Shown here piece after piece: positions 1 through 9,680 of a stretch of 64,000 nucleotides of DNA; positions within the stretch are counted from its first letter, which is position 1; each line of letters starts with the position of its first letter. This DNA is from Aphelocoma coerulescens (taxonomy: Eukaryota; Chordata; Aves; Passeriformes; Corvidae). The stretch is from NCBI RefSeq assembly GCF_041296385.1, contig NC_091013.1:70029563-70093562 (forward strand), read 5' to 3'. The notes beneath the pieces were generated by a model. The model ran no database searches. It saw only the letters and a program-made list of their open reading frames with translations, and had not been told where the DNA came from. Position numbers and translations under genes: made by a program.

Positions 1-1509
1 GAACAATGTGCCACCAACCCTTTTCTGTGAGACCAGCCTGACAAAAAGCCTTTGTTCTACTGAAACTGATTTGGGTTCTTTAGGGAGAGAAACTTTTGCA
101 TTTGGCTTCGCTAGTTTGTCCTGTATATTTGCACTGTTGCATTGAGCATGGTTATTACCCCATGAAAAGCAACAGTTTAAGTGCTGCAGGATGATAATTT
201 GGAGAACCGCTATGGTTTATGTATTAGAATGGAGGCCAGGGTGCAGAATTTAGATCTAGTGGAGATTTTAAATCTTGGCTCTCTTAAAGTCACTGGTAAA
301 ACTGGTTGGCTTCTGTAGGGCCAGAATTGTAGGTAGGGCTTTGCATTTGGTCCTCTATTGAGATGGCACAACTGGGAGTAGAAAATGGATTATAAAGCAC
401 TGCTCTGGGCTCCTGGGATAATTCGCAGGGATTGGAAGAGGCCTTCCTCTAGGAGTCCTGTCTCCCAATGGAGAAAGAGTGCTTTGAAGACTGTCCTTAA
501 CATGCAAATCTCATTTTCCATAGCAGTCAGGAAACAGTAATGCCAAAAAATCCCAGTAAAAATAACAAGATACTCTCATACATGCCTTGCAGTTACTATT
601 TTTTCATTTACATCTTGGAGCTACAGAAAAGAGCACTCGTTAATGCTTAATACTCTTTTTCATGTTCATTGAGTTACAGTAGAGCATCTCTGATACTGGA
701 AAAACTACTAAGGTCATATTAGATCCAATTAGATATTAAAATTTACAGAATAAGTAGAAAACAGAATTGGACCACACAGAAAGTAAGAAAAAGTATGGAA
801 CACATGCTTATTTTTCATTATCAGGGTAGCTCAAAAGTTCTGGAGCTATAGTAGAGACATCTCCTTTCTTCCTCCCTCTGGGGAGCTGGGATGAAAAGAA
901 GGGAGGGCAATGCTCTGCTCTTACTCCTTCAGGACACACCTGGACCAGACAACACATCCCAGCCTGTCTGAACCAAAACCAAAGAGAGCATTTTATAGCA
1001 CTTGGTTTGCTCTTCAGCAGGTCTGCTTTGTAAAACTGACTCCTGGGTCAGAGTTGCTTCTTGCTCAGAGAGCACGTGAGTTTTAGCTGTATCAAATGTA
1101 CGTGTGTGGTAGGGCATGCCTGGGATAGTTTTCATCCCTTTCATATCTCTATCTTTTAATGATGCAGCTGGAACGGCTGCTCTGCCTTGTAGCTGGGTTA
1201 CCTGAGCTGGAACATGCCGTGGCACAGGCATAGAGTAGCTAGAGATCCAGAGAAAACAGCAGAAGACTACCATGGACATCTGATGTTATCAGTGCAAATA
1301 AACTTGCACCTCTAGCCTCCTTCCCTACCTGAAATAAGTTGCTAAAGCTACAGGTTAACTCCAGCAAAATATGAGCTAAAACTCCACATTTGCAGTTGAG
1401 AATTTGAGTAGAACAAGACTGTGAGCATATTCCAGCAACTGGGCAATGAATTCCAGCCCTCTTGTTGTCACAATTAATTCAGGTGCATCAGTAGACTCCA
1501 TACTTTGGG
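1..1509. other. Unique AT-rich DNA, no gene recognised
   Basis: I see no repeat family, RNA gene or credible coding segment here. A reverse-strand ORF of 116 codons at 929-1279 has no recognisable motif and no splice or promoter context, so I treat it as chance. Confidence 0.5.
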
Positions 1510-1890
1510 TGGTTGGAACTCATTTGAAATTATATGCTTTCCATTCTTCCTCATTAGCCTTGCTGGATGGCTCTTTCAGGACTTCACTGTGTCAGCAAAT
1601 AAAACCTTTCTTCCAATATCCAATTTTAATGTATTCCTTGGGCAGTCTATGTCTTTTGGGGCTTGCAATAGCATTTCCTTCAGATTAAATAACTCCACTT
1701 TCACTCTGATGTATTTTAAAAAATCAATTGCATCACCTCTCTATCACCTTTGTTTTGTTAAACCATCTGAGCATTAAATTTTTACACAAAATATACCCTC
1801 TACTCCTCTGATTGCCAAAACAGCTCTTCTCTGCATCTGCTTCAGGCTGAATTCCTCTTTCTTGAAACAGTCTACAAGGATTTCAAAGGT
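1510..1890 (-). mobile_element. Ancient CR1-like LINE relic, antisense to the + strand
   Basis: The + strand reads like the reverse complement of the 3' part of old amniote CR1/L3-type LINEs. It has a TCACCTCTCTATCACCTT-like stretch near 1733-1750, then a CTCTTCTCTGCATCTGC-like stretch near 1824-1840 and a TTCTTGAAAC segment near 1857. In those LINEs this order corresponds to the end of ORF2 and the adjoining 3' region. The copy is heavily diverged, has no open frame and has no defined ends. Overlapping forward ORFs of 80-90 codons (1446-1777) are by-products. The family assignment is from memory; the strand is inferred from the order of the matching blocks. Confidence 0.5.
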
Positions 1891-3274
1891 TAGATATACA
1901 AAGGGAATTGGGAACTTTCAGGTGCTTTATTCCATTGATGGAATTCATAGTGCTGAAGTTGGTGTTAAAATGATTTTTTTGTTGGATGTGAAAGGTTGAA
2001 TGCCTAAAAATGAGCACAGAAATAGTGGGATATATAGATATACCAAGACAAAGTGTCAAAAGGGGAAATTCTGATATTTTATCCATAAAGTAAGATTAAG
2101 ATACCTACTTGTACTCTGAATATGCACAATTTTTGCTGTCTCTTTCCTGTTTTAGTAAGTACTTGTGTTAATCTTGCCTTGAAAGAGTTTGAGGAAAAAG
2201 CTTGCTTTTGCTTTAATACTGACTGAAATCTTTGAAGCAATGGCCTGTTAGTGAACAACTTTGCTGACTGTGTCATTTAACTTTATAACTTTGCAATCTG
2301 GATTGTTTTGATTGACCAGAGGAAAAAAAAAAACTCCACAAACATATATTTTGTGGCATACTTCATTCCTAGTAGATCATGAAAGAATCTATTAACTGCA
2401 GGAGACTGACAGATATCTACATTTCACCAGTCGGAAGCTGCGTGAGGTGAAGCCCGCCCAGCATAACTCTTTGGCCATTAGGCCCCTAGTAAGACACCCA
2501 TCACTGGTGGAGAAGTCCCCTGGTTTATCAGAAGAAACTTTCCTGTCTGACACCTGCAGAACTGTAGCTTTAATAGTCTTGCTGTATATCTCACTGCTTT
2601 TGCATGCTATTGACAACTGTGTTTAATTCCACCCTTCTTCATCACAAATTGAAGACAGATATAACGCTAAACTAAACATAGTGAAAAAAAAAAGAAAACA
2701 GAGTATTTAAAACAAAGCAGAATTGTGTACTGGCTGATATAACAATGGGCTTATGTTTACTTCCAGAAAGCTCCTAAAGGCACTTTTCCCATGTGTGCTT
2801 TATGAAAAAAGAAAAAAAAAAAAACCCACCACACACAAGATGACTTGGAGACTAAATTAAATATTTGATCTCCCATTCTGTTTCTTGGGCGGTCTGACCC
2901 ACATGGTTGGTTGGTGTCCCCAGGAACTGGAAATCATCATGTCTCCAAATATTTTGTCAGACTGCAGAGGAACGAGTGTGTCCCCCTACTTCCTTCTCCA
3001 AATGTTCTAGCAATAAAACCCAGTGTTATTTAGCTTCAGATGCTGTGGAGGGTTTGATGAAAAAGAGAAAGCTCCCTAATTGCTTTGTTTTCTGAATTGT
3101 CCTCACTATTAGTTGGCACCTTTGCCCTTCTCTTTCTCTCAGGTACCATCAGATAGACAAGAGTGGTCTGTGGTGGAAAGCTCTCTAGTCTGCTGAGCTG
3201 TGATCTCACTTGGCTCAGTCCGGGCTCCAGTTCCAGTTTTCCAGCCAAGACAATGGATAAAAATATGGACAACT
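1891..3274. other. Unique DNA with short A-rich tract
   Basis: No gene or repeat family is recognised. An A-rich run lies at about 2804-2824 and is followed by a short CA-rich stretch. There is no sign of a processed pseudogene upstream of the A run. Confidence 0.45.
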
Positions 3275-3536
3275 TCTTGATAGAACAAGGGGTAATGGTT
3301 TTAAACAGAAAGAGTGTAGATTTAGATTGGACATAAGAAAGAAATTATTTATGATGAGACTGATGAGATACTCTAGAACAGGTTGCCCAGAATAGTTGTG
3401 GTTGTCCCAGCACTGGAAGTGTTCAAGGACAGGTTGGATGGGGCTTTGAGCAGCCTAATCTAGTGAAAGATGTCCCTGCTCATGGCAGTGGGTTTGGACT
3501 AGAAGATCTTTAAAGGTTCCTTCCAATATTCTATGA
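3275..3536 (+). mobile_element. CR1 LINE, 3'-terminal fragment
   Basis: This is a 5'-truncated avian CR1. It begins near AGAACAAGGGGTAATGG, continues through the block ACAGGTTGCCCAGAATAG (3378-3395), GGTTGGATGGGGCTTTGAGC (3432-3451) and CATGGCAGTGGGTTTGGACT, and ends with TTCCTTCCAATATTCTATGA. That order is the CR1 3' end. The tail has decayed to one ATTCTATG unit, so it is not a recent insertion. CR1 copies normally lack target duplications, and none is seen. Confidence 0.88.
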
Positions 3537-4326
3537 ACATTTCATTTTTAAATTCCCATTTTCCATTTAAATGTAGTCATTGCATGAATACACACCTATC
3601 ACAATGATGGCACCCTATTTCACAAAATATTTCAACTTTTTACTAAAAAAAAACCTTAGGAGAACAGTAGGAACTCACAATTCACTTTAATTCTTCTCAC
3701 AAAATGATTGCCATTTTATATTTCCATTTATAATTTAATTTTTTTCCAGGTTCATCACAAATGTGGCTCCATGTTCTTCTCATGAAAAAATATTTACATA
3801 CAGTCTATACCAGATGAGACCTCATCAGAGGTCTTTTGGAATAATCCCAGGGTATTGGGCTGGGTTTGTTTCTAGGCCTGAGGGAAATTAGCTGAATTTA
3901 CATATTTCATTTAAGTATAAAGGGCTATCCACAAAAAACATCTTAGAGAATTCATCTAAAATGCCTCTCTAAAATGCCCGAGACGCTTGGTGTTCTGAAT
4001 ACAGAAAGTATAAGAAACGGATAAATGTTTTCTCTCTCCTTTCCCTGAGATACCAAGCCATGTCACTATTTGGAGCACTGCAACAGGTTCCACTATCAGC
4101 CAGGATTGTCATGTTGTAACCAACATTTCATTTTATTCATCTTTGCGTGACGAGAGCACAGGGCCGCTGCAGAGAAAACAAAATCTCACACCTTTCCCCT
4201 CTGGCACAAGCTGCTCAGTTTAGAGTTCACATCCAACACAGATCAAAACTCACTGTTTATTGCTTGTCCCCAGGAACAAATGCATGAGCAGGGTGTATGT
4301 GGACTAACCCTTTCAAGGCTTTCTCA
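3537..4326. other. Unique DNA, nothing recognised
   Basis: AT-rich sequence between the CR1 end and the LTR complex. I see no coding, RNA or repeat signal in it. Confidence 0.45.
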
Positions 4327-4637
4327 CACATCTATCAAAATTATGTCAGGACAATGAGAAGTAAAACAAACCTTAAAAACACCTTCCCCTCACCCCTCAC
4401 TTCTTCCTGATCTCTGCATCCTCCCCTGCAGTGCTGCAGGGAGACAGGGAAAGGGGGTTATGGTCAGTTCATCACATGTCTCAGTTGTTGCTTCCTCCTT
4501 AGGGAATGTAGTCCTTCCCCTGCTCAAGCATGGGATCCCTCCCACGGGAGACAGTCCTCCAGGAATGTCTCCAAAGTGAGTCCTTCCCATGGGCTGCAGT
4601 TCTTCACGAGCTGCTCCAGCATGGGTCCCTTCACAGG
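4327..4637 (-). mobile_element. Older ERVL-like LTR, reverse orientation, left part
   Basis: The reverse complement of this stretch matches the 3' half of the LTR at 4638-5705. It has the GGGAAGGTGTTTTTAAGG-like block (opposite 4368-4390), the TGATGAACTGACC-like block (opposite 4463-4475) and GGAGGACTGTCTCCCGTGGG (opposite 4536-4555). The left end fades near 4327, before the LTR terminus, so the copy is truncated. The sequence runs to 4637, is interrupted by the younger LTR, and continues at 5711 in the same orientation. Positions 4633-4637 (ACAGG) are the target site duplicated by that insertion. Confidence 0.8.
4633..4637. repeat. Left target-site duplication ACAGG
   Basis: This five-base direct repeat abuts the TG of the LTR at 4638 and is identical to 5706-5710. 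Removing one copy and the LTR joins the reverse-oriented host LTR in register. Confidence 0.85.
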
Positions 4638-5705
4638 TGTATTGGTTTGGCATGGCCTGGCTTTAGGTAGCGGGGGGCCACAGAGATGGCTCCTGTGAGG
4701 AAGCTGCTGGAAGCTTCCCACCATGTCTGGCAGAGCCAATGGCTGATGGCTCTGAAGATGGACATGCTGCTGGCCAAAACTGGGCCAATGAGAGAGGCTG
4801 GTAATACCTCTGTGATGACATATTTAAGAAGAAAATCAAAACAAAGTCACAAGATTTTGGATTCCAGTCAGAGAAAAGGAGGAGGTGAGAACACGTGAGG
4901 GACATGGAGACACCAAGGTCAGTGCAGAAGGAGGGGGAGGAGGTGCTCCAGGCACCAGAGCTGAGGTTCCTCTGCAGGCTGTGGTGCAGCCCATGGTGCA
5001 GCAGCTGTGCCCCTGCAGCCCATGGGGATCCCTGGGGGATGCAGAGATCCACCCGCAGCCCCTGGGGGAGGTGCCCGTGCCGGAGCGGGTGGATGCCTGG
5101 AGGAGGCTGTGATCCAGCGGGAGACCCAGTGGAGAGAGAGGGCCCTGCTTCCAGGCTGGAGCAGCCTGTCCATGGAGGACTGCACCCCATGGAAAGAGAG
5201 AGCCCCGGCGCAGCAGTTCGGGAGGGCCGTGTGCCCGTGGGAGGGGCTCACGCTGCAGCAGGGGCGGTGGGGCTGCTGCTCCTGAGAGTGGGCCCACGCT
5301 GGGAAAGTTTAGGGAGAACTGTCTCCCATGGGAGGGACCCCACAGCCTCACAGGGGAAGACTTCTCTCCCAGAGCAGGGGAAGGAAATCTTGAGGAACTG
5401 ACCAAACCCCCACGCCCTGTGTCCCTGCGCTGTTGGTGGGAAGGAGGGAGGGGCTGGGGGTAAGGGGGAAGGTGTTCTAAGGGCTTATTTTACATCTCAT
5501 TACCCTCCTCTGATTCTGTTAGCAATAATTCACTTCACTACTTAAGTTGAGCCTGCTTCAGTCTTGAAGCATTTCTTCCCAGAAATTTCTTCTCACTCAT
5601 GAAGCTTTTGTTAATTTTTTTTCTTTTTCCCTCCTCTGCCCAGCTGTGGCAGGGGAGGGTGAGCGAGCAGCTCTCGTGGGTGCCTGGTGTTGTCAAACCA
5701 TGACA
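4638..5705 (+). mobile_element. Complete solo LTR, ERVL-like, passerine type
   Basis: A 1068-bp LTR with canonical ends. It begins TGTATTGGTTTGG and ends CCATGACA, so the termini are TG...CA with an imperfect inverted repeat (TGTATTGGTTTG against TGTCATGGTTTG). It is flanked on both sides by ACAGG (4633-4637 and 5706-5710), an exact 5-bp target duplication as expected for ERVL or other class III elements. A TATTTAA box lies at 4821-4827, and a weak AATAAT signal at 5524-5529 stands where the sister copy has AATAAA. The middle holds degenerate repeats built on GCAGCCCATGG-like segments. There are no gag, pol or env remnants, so this is the product of LTR-LTR recombination. ORFs of 168-189 codons inside it follow from the GC-rich repeats and are not viral proteins. 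Confidence 0.88.
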
Positions 5706-5710
5706 ACAGG
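5706..5710. repeat. Right target-site duplication ACAGG
   Basis: It follows the terminal CA of the LTR ending at 5705. The next bases, GTGCCGCTCC, resume the interrupted reverse-oriented LTR. Confidence 0.85.
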
Positions 5711-5916
5711 GTGCCGCTCCTCAGGAACAGACTGCAGCAGTGGGGTCACAAGTCCTGCCAGCAAACCCACAGTAGAGCAGGTTCTTCTCTCCATGGGTCC
5801 ACAGGTCCCTGCCAGGAGCTTGATCCATCATGGGCTTCCCTTGGGGTTATAGCCTTCTTTTGGTCATCCACCCGCTCTATCACGGAGCTCTTCCATGGGC
5901 TGCAGGTTGGATATCT
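5711..5916 (-). mobile_element. Older ERVL-like LTR, reverse orientation, right part
   Basis: This continues the reverse-oriented LTR broken by the insertion at 4638-5705. On the opposite strand it carries, in order, a CTGCAGCCCATGGAAGAGC-like segment (opposite 5887-5905), GCGGGTGGATGACC (opposite 5863-5876), GCTCCTGGCAGGGACCTGTG (opposite 5803-5822) and GCTGGCAGGACTTGTGACCC (opposite 5743-5762). In the family these precede the segments found at 4327-4637, so both pieces belong to one interrupted copy. It stops near 5916, short of the LTR 5' end. Confidence 0.75.
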
Positions 5917-6167
5917 GCTCCTGTGGGGAAGATGTTTTTAAGATTTGGTTTACTTCTCATTACCCTGCTCTGATTTTGATTGCTAATAAATTCAGTTAAT
6001 TTCCCAAATTCCCTGTTTTGCCCGTAATTGTACTTGGTGAGAGATCTGTCCTGGTCCTTACCTCATGAGACTTTTGTTATATTTTCTCTCTCCTGCGCAG
6101 TTGTGGAGGAGAGTGAGAGAGCAGCTTTGGTGGGTGCCTGGCATCCAGCCAGGGTCAACCCACAACA
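5917..6167 (+). mobile_element. ERVL-like LTR, forward-oriented 3' end fragment
   Basis: A second forward copy of the 3' quarter of the same LTR family. It has GGGGAAGATGTTTTTAAG at the start, TTCTCATTACCCTGCTCTGA, a good AATAAA at 5985-5990, and a terminus GGGTCAACCCACAACA. It can be aligned with about 5470-5705 of the complete LTR. It abuts the reverse-oriented fragment directly near 5917, so this junction is either an inversion breakpoint or the edge of a separate insertion. No target duplication can be assigned. Confidence 0.78.
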
Positions 6168-7399
6168 TCGGGCAAGGGAGGAATTGGTCATAGTATGAGA
6201 TCCAGGGTTTTCTTGGAAATCTCCCTGCAGAAATATAAGAAGCACAGTTTAACTAAAACTGTTTTTGTAACTATCCATCTCAGCTGTTTTTTAAGGAATG
6301 TGTCTGTCAACTAGTATTTTCTATTAGGAACCAAACTCTCAGTTCATATGCAAGTAATGTTCTGCCATTAAATCTGATTTTTTGTTGTTGTTGTTTGTTT
6401 GTTCTTAATTGCTAAGAGCAACATGACTTAGATGTTCTGTTTCTCTTCCAGAATGAGACTGGCTGTAGTTAGCCATAACTTTTAAAAGCAGAGAACAGCC
6501 AGCAAACATACTTACACTGGAGACCACTGTTAGCAGGAAGGCAGACTCGGAACATGATTTGTTTTAAGGAACAGAAAGGTCTGTTATTTTACAAAAGTGG
6601 CAATTTCCCTCTCTTACATCAAGTTAGTAATTTTAGAAATAACTTTAGGAGCTTATAGTTCATGAAAATCCTGGAGGAAGGAAGAAATTTAATAAAAAAA
6701 CACAGTAGCATCATGATGAATTGGCAAAAAAGAGGTGTTAAAAATTGCCTAGCAACATAGTGTTTTAAAGTATATTCATAGAACACATGAAGCAAGAATA
6801 TTCCATGCAAAAGAAGACTCTTTGTTCTTAACAAGTGCTTCTGCAAGGCTTTTCTGATGCACAGTATCACTTTTGTTAGGGGTGTAGCTATATAAAGTTC
6901 CAGCTGTGTATAGGTCTGTGCACAGCAGTTTCAGGAATTCAAAAGTTTAGCAGAATTTTGGGAAAGGAAAGCAGCCTCAGAACAGTATTTCTGACCAAGT
7001 CATAAATTAATTACTTTCCATACATTCAGAGTAATTCTTTAATATTCCTTCCAACTAACTCCTGCAGAGCAAATTGCTGAACTCCTTTTGCAGTGATGAT
7101 ATTCTGCAATGGCAGAATGTAACTAGAGCAAGAAAATTTGGATGGAAAGGAAACAGCTGATAAAAGACCAATAGACATCACTGGGAAAAAACAAAACACA
7201 GAAAGGCTTTTGTACACACTACTTTTCTTCAAGTCTGAAATCTGAAAAACTTTCAGCTCTTTAAACCTTTACTCCCTATTGTACTGTAGAAAGAAATAAA
7301 GTAGATTAAAATGCATGGTAAAAAGGAAAACATGGGTCACACCACCTTGAGACTGAGATAAAACCACTATGTACCATTATATATAGCACTGATCATTGT
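6168..7399. other. Unique DNA with short GTT/GTTT microsatellite
   Basis: No gene recognised. A GTT/GTTT tract occupies about 6381-6402. The rest is AT-rich unique sequence; the short ORFs here lack any motif. Confidence 0.45.
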
Positions 7400-8190
7400 T
7401 GAAAGGTTGTGATGACCATCACAGGCTTTCAGAGGACTGGGAGAAAGTAAACTCTACTATGCTCTTGAAGAAGGGCAAGTGGGTACAGTTTGGGGAACTC
7501 CTGGCTGGCCAGCCTCACTTCAACCCCTGGGAAGATGATGGAGCAAATAATTCTGAAAGCCATTTCCAAACACATGAAGTACAAGAAGATGACTGGGAGA
7601 AGTCAGGATGAATTTGCAAAAGGAGAATGATGGTTGATAAATTTCATACCTTCTGGGAGGAGAACACTGGCTTGGAGTACACGGAGCAAATGGTGGATGT
7701 TGTTTACCTTGATTTTAATAAGGTTTTTGATGCAGTTCCTTATCACATCCTCATTGAAAAGCTGATGAAGTGGAATTGTGTGGACGGAAAGGTGGGCTGA
7801 AAATTGGCTGAGCTGCTGGGCTCAAAGCTGCAAAGTTCAGCCAGAGCTCAGTCACTTGTGGAAGATCCCAAGGGTTGATACCACATCCAGTACCTATTAA
7901 CAAATTCTTTAATGACCTGGAATAATGGGAGAAAGGGCACCCTTAGTAAGTTTGCAAAGGATGCAAAACTGAGAGCAGTGGCTAGTACACCAGAGGGAGG
8001 TGCTGCCCTTCAGAGAGACCTTCATATTCTGGGGAAATGGGCCAACAGGAATCTCATCAAGTTCAGCAAAAAGAAATTTCAAGTCCTGGCCCTGCAAGGC
8101 CATAAGCTGGTACACCAGTACACACTGGTTACTGAACCACTGGAGAGCAGCTTTGCAGAAGAGGATAAGAAGTGACTTCTTGTTGAAGAA
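7400..8190 (+). mobile_element. CR1 LINE ORF2 fragment (reverse-transcriptase region), degenerate
   Basis: A 3'-truncated internal CR1 piece. Blocks in order: GCCAGCCTCACTTCAACCCC (7507-7526) and GAAGATGATGGAGCAAATAA, then a translated segment VDVVYLDFNKVFDAV (from 7693), matching the YLDFSKAFD-type motif of CR1 reverse transcriptase. Next comes the catalytic region, read as SKFAKDAKL (7945-7971), then LQRDLHILGKWANRNLIKFS (8008-8067). The family's active-site motif is FADD; here it reads FAKD (7951-7962), so a catalytic aspartate is lost. A stop in the same frame at 7798 and indels separate the segments, so no functional protein is possible. Divergence suggests an old avian CR1 subfamily. 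The usual 3' UTR is absent. Confidence 0.9.
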
Positions 8191-9064
8191 GTGAGTAGTA
8201 ACCTGTCCTTCAGCGGGCTTGTTCACGTGCTAAGGAGAGGCATATGTTTACATACACACTGAATCAAGTCTTCTGGAGGCAACAGATTGGGTGGAATAGC
8301 TTTTTATACCCATCAGCTACAACCATACAGATGACAATATTAACTATGCAGTTCTTCCATCTCCCTTCCCACCTCATATATATGTCACACCATACAGTCT
8401 ACCCAGCGCTTCCTTAGGTCCCTTCCTTGTTTTTCCTTTGCTTCATGTTGTAATTATTTGCCTGCTATCATTCTATAATACCATCAGCATTATGCAGTAT
8501 AATGCAGTTGCAGAATATTGATGGCACTCTGAGTCGACCCAGCAATTACTGTGGAAAGGCCCAGAAAGACTACTGTACATTAGAAAAGCATTAAAGTGTG
8601 AGCACTGCGTGATAATGATGGAATTATCCTTATTTACTTCCTGCCGCTTTCTGAATGTCATACACAAATTGAATACTAGATAATCATATTCCTACCTGGT
8701 CATTTTCCACCTCTAGACTCTATATAATGTCATAAACAACCGTATCCTTTTACTGCAGCAGTTGCATGGGCTATATTAACAAAAGCTTGCATAAAGAAGG
8801 AAACGTTAATATAGGAGAATAATTTCCTGCTTGCTTGCTTGCTTTCTTGCTTTCTTTCTTTCTTCCTTTCTTTCCTTTCTTTCTTCACTTTTTGATGAAC
8901 TATATTTTTATTCAAACTCTAATTCATGAATTGGAAGAGAATTCAAATTACCACTCAGTGTGATCATTGTTAGACCAGACTCTTTTTTGCTTTTTTTGAT
9001 CATTTGTAATGAAGTAGTTGAAGTCAATAGAATATGAATTGCCTAGCACAGTGTACATATTGAC
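8191..9064. other. Unique DNA around a pyrimidine microsatellite
   Basis: No gene is recognised between the CR1 fragment and the next relic. The only feature is the TTGC/TTTC tract, listed separately. A reverse-strand lysine/glutamate-rich ORF over that tract is an artefact of it. Confidence 0.45.
8826..8886. repeat. (TTGC)n/(TTTC)n microsatellite
   Basis: A pyrimidine-rich tetranucleotide tract: about four TTGC units, passing into TTTC and TTCC variants. It is compound and interrupted, probably length-polymorphic. Confidence 0.9.
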
Positions 9065-9680
9065 GCCACACTGAAGAACATAAGAACAGGACAAACATCT
9101 GTCTGGGTCAGAGCATGGGTCTATCCAGCTCCCTGTTCTGTCTTTCCATTGAGAGACAATGGGAGATGCTGTTTCAGCGGGACAGACAAGCCCCACCTTT
9201 TTCTGCTGTCCCTTCTTATACTCCTCACAGCCCCAGCTGGTGTGTTAGAAATGATATATTAGAAAGTGTATGACTTTCTAAATATTAGAGAGTATGTGTC
9301 TTCTGCCTTTAGTATCTCTTTATGGACCTATTGTGCATGAGTTTTCTAATACTTTTCTCCACCTGCTGATATCATCTGCATCCTCAAAAGTACATGGACT
9401 TCCCTTTACTTTTCAAGATGTGGCTGCACCAGTTTTTTCATAGCTGTGAGATGTTATTTTCTTTTTTGTTATCGGTGCTTCTCTTGATGAAGCCCAGTAC
9501 TCTATTGGCCTTCTCACTGCTGCTGCACACTACTGTTTGTATGCAAGCCTGTGCTGAGACCATGCTTTAGATATTTAAACTGAGAGCCATTCCCAGAAGA
9601 GAGACTTGGGCTTCTTTTACTCTTCAGTATGATGCCATCTACCTCCAGTGCACATGGACCTGTCAAGCACTGTCCGTCAT
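9065..9680 (-). mobile_element. Ancient amniote CR1-type repeat relic
   Basis: The left part (GAACATAAGAACAGGAC..., 9076 onward) followed by TGGGTCAGAGCATGGGTC and TCCAGCTCCCTGTTCTGTC resembles a repeat abundant in turtle and crocodilian genomes. That repeat begins with a comparable AGAACATAAGAAC stretch followed by a GGTCAGACCAAAGGTCCAT-like stretch. Further right, TATGGACCTATTGTGCATGA, AAGATGTGGCTGCACCAG (9415-9432) and TCACTGCTGCTGCACACTAC (9514-9533) match later blocks of the same consensus in the right order, with internal deletions. The right half is antisense to the CR1 ORF2 3' region, so the element's sense strand is taken as minus. No coding capacity remains. Assigned from memory. 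Confidence 0.55.

Noticed and set aside
4836..5405. Overlapping ORFs of 110-189 codons on both strands
   Set aside because: They lie entirely inside the GC-rich, repeat-built solo LTR and have no retroviral domain.
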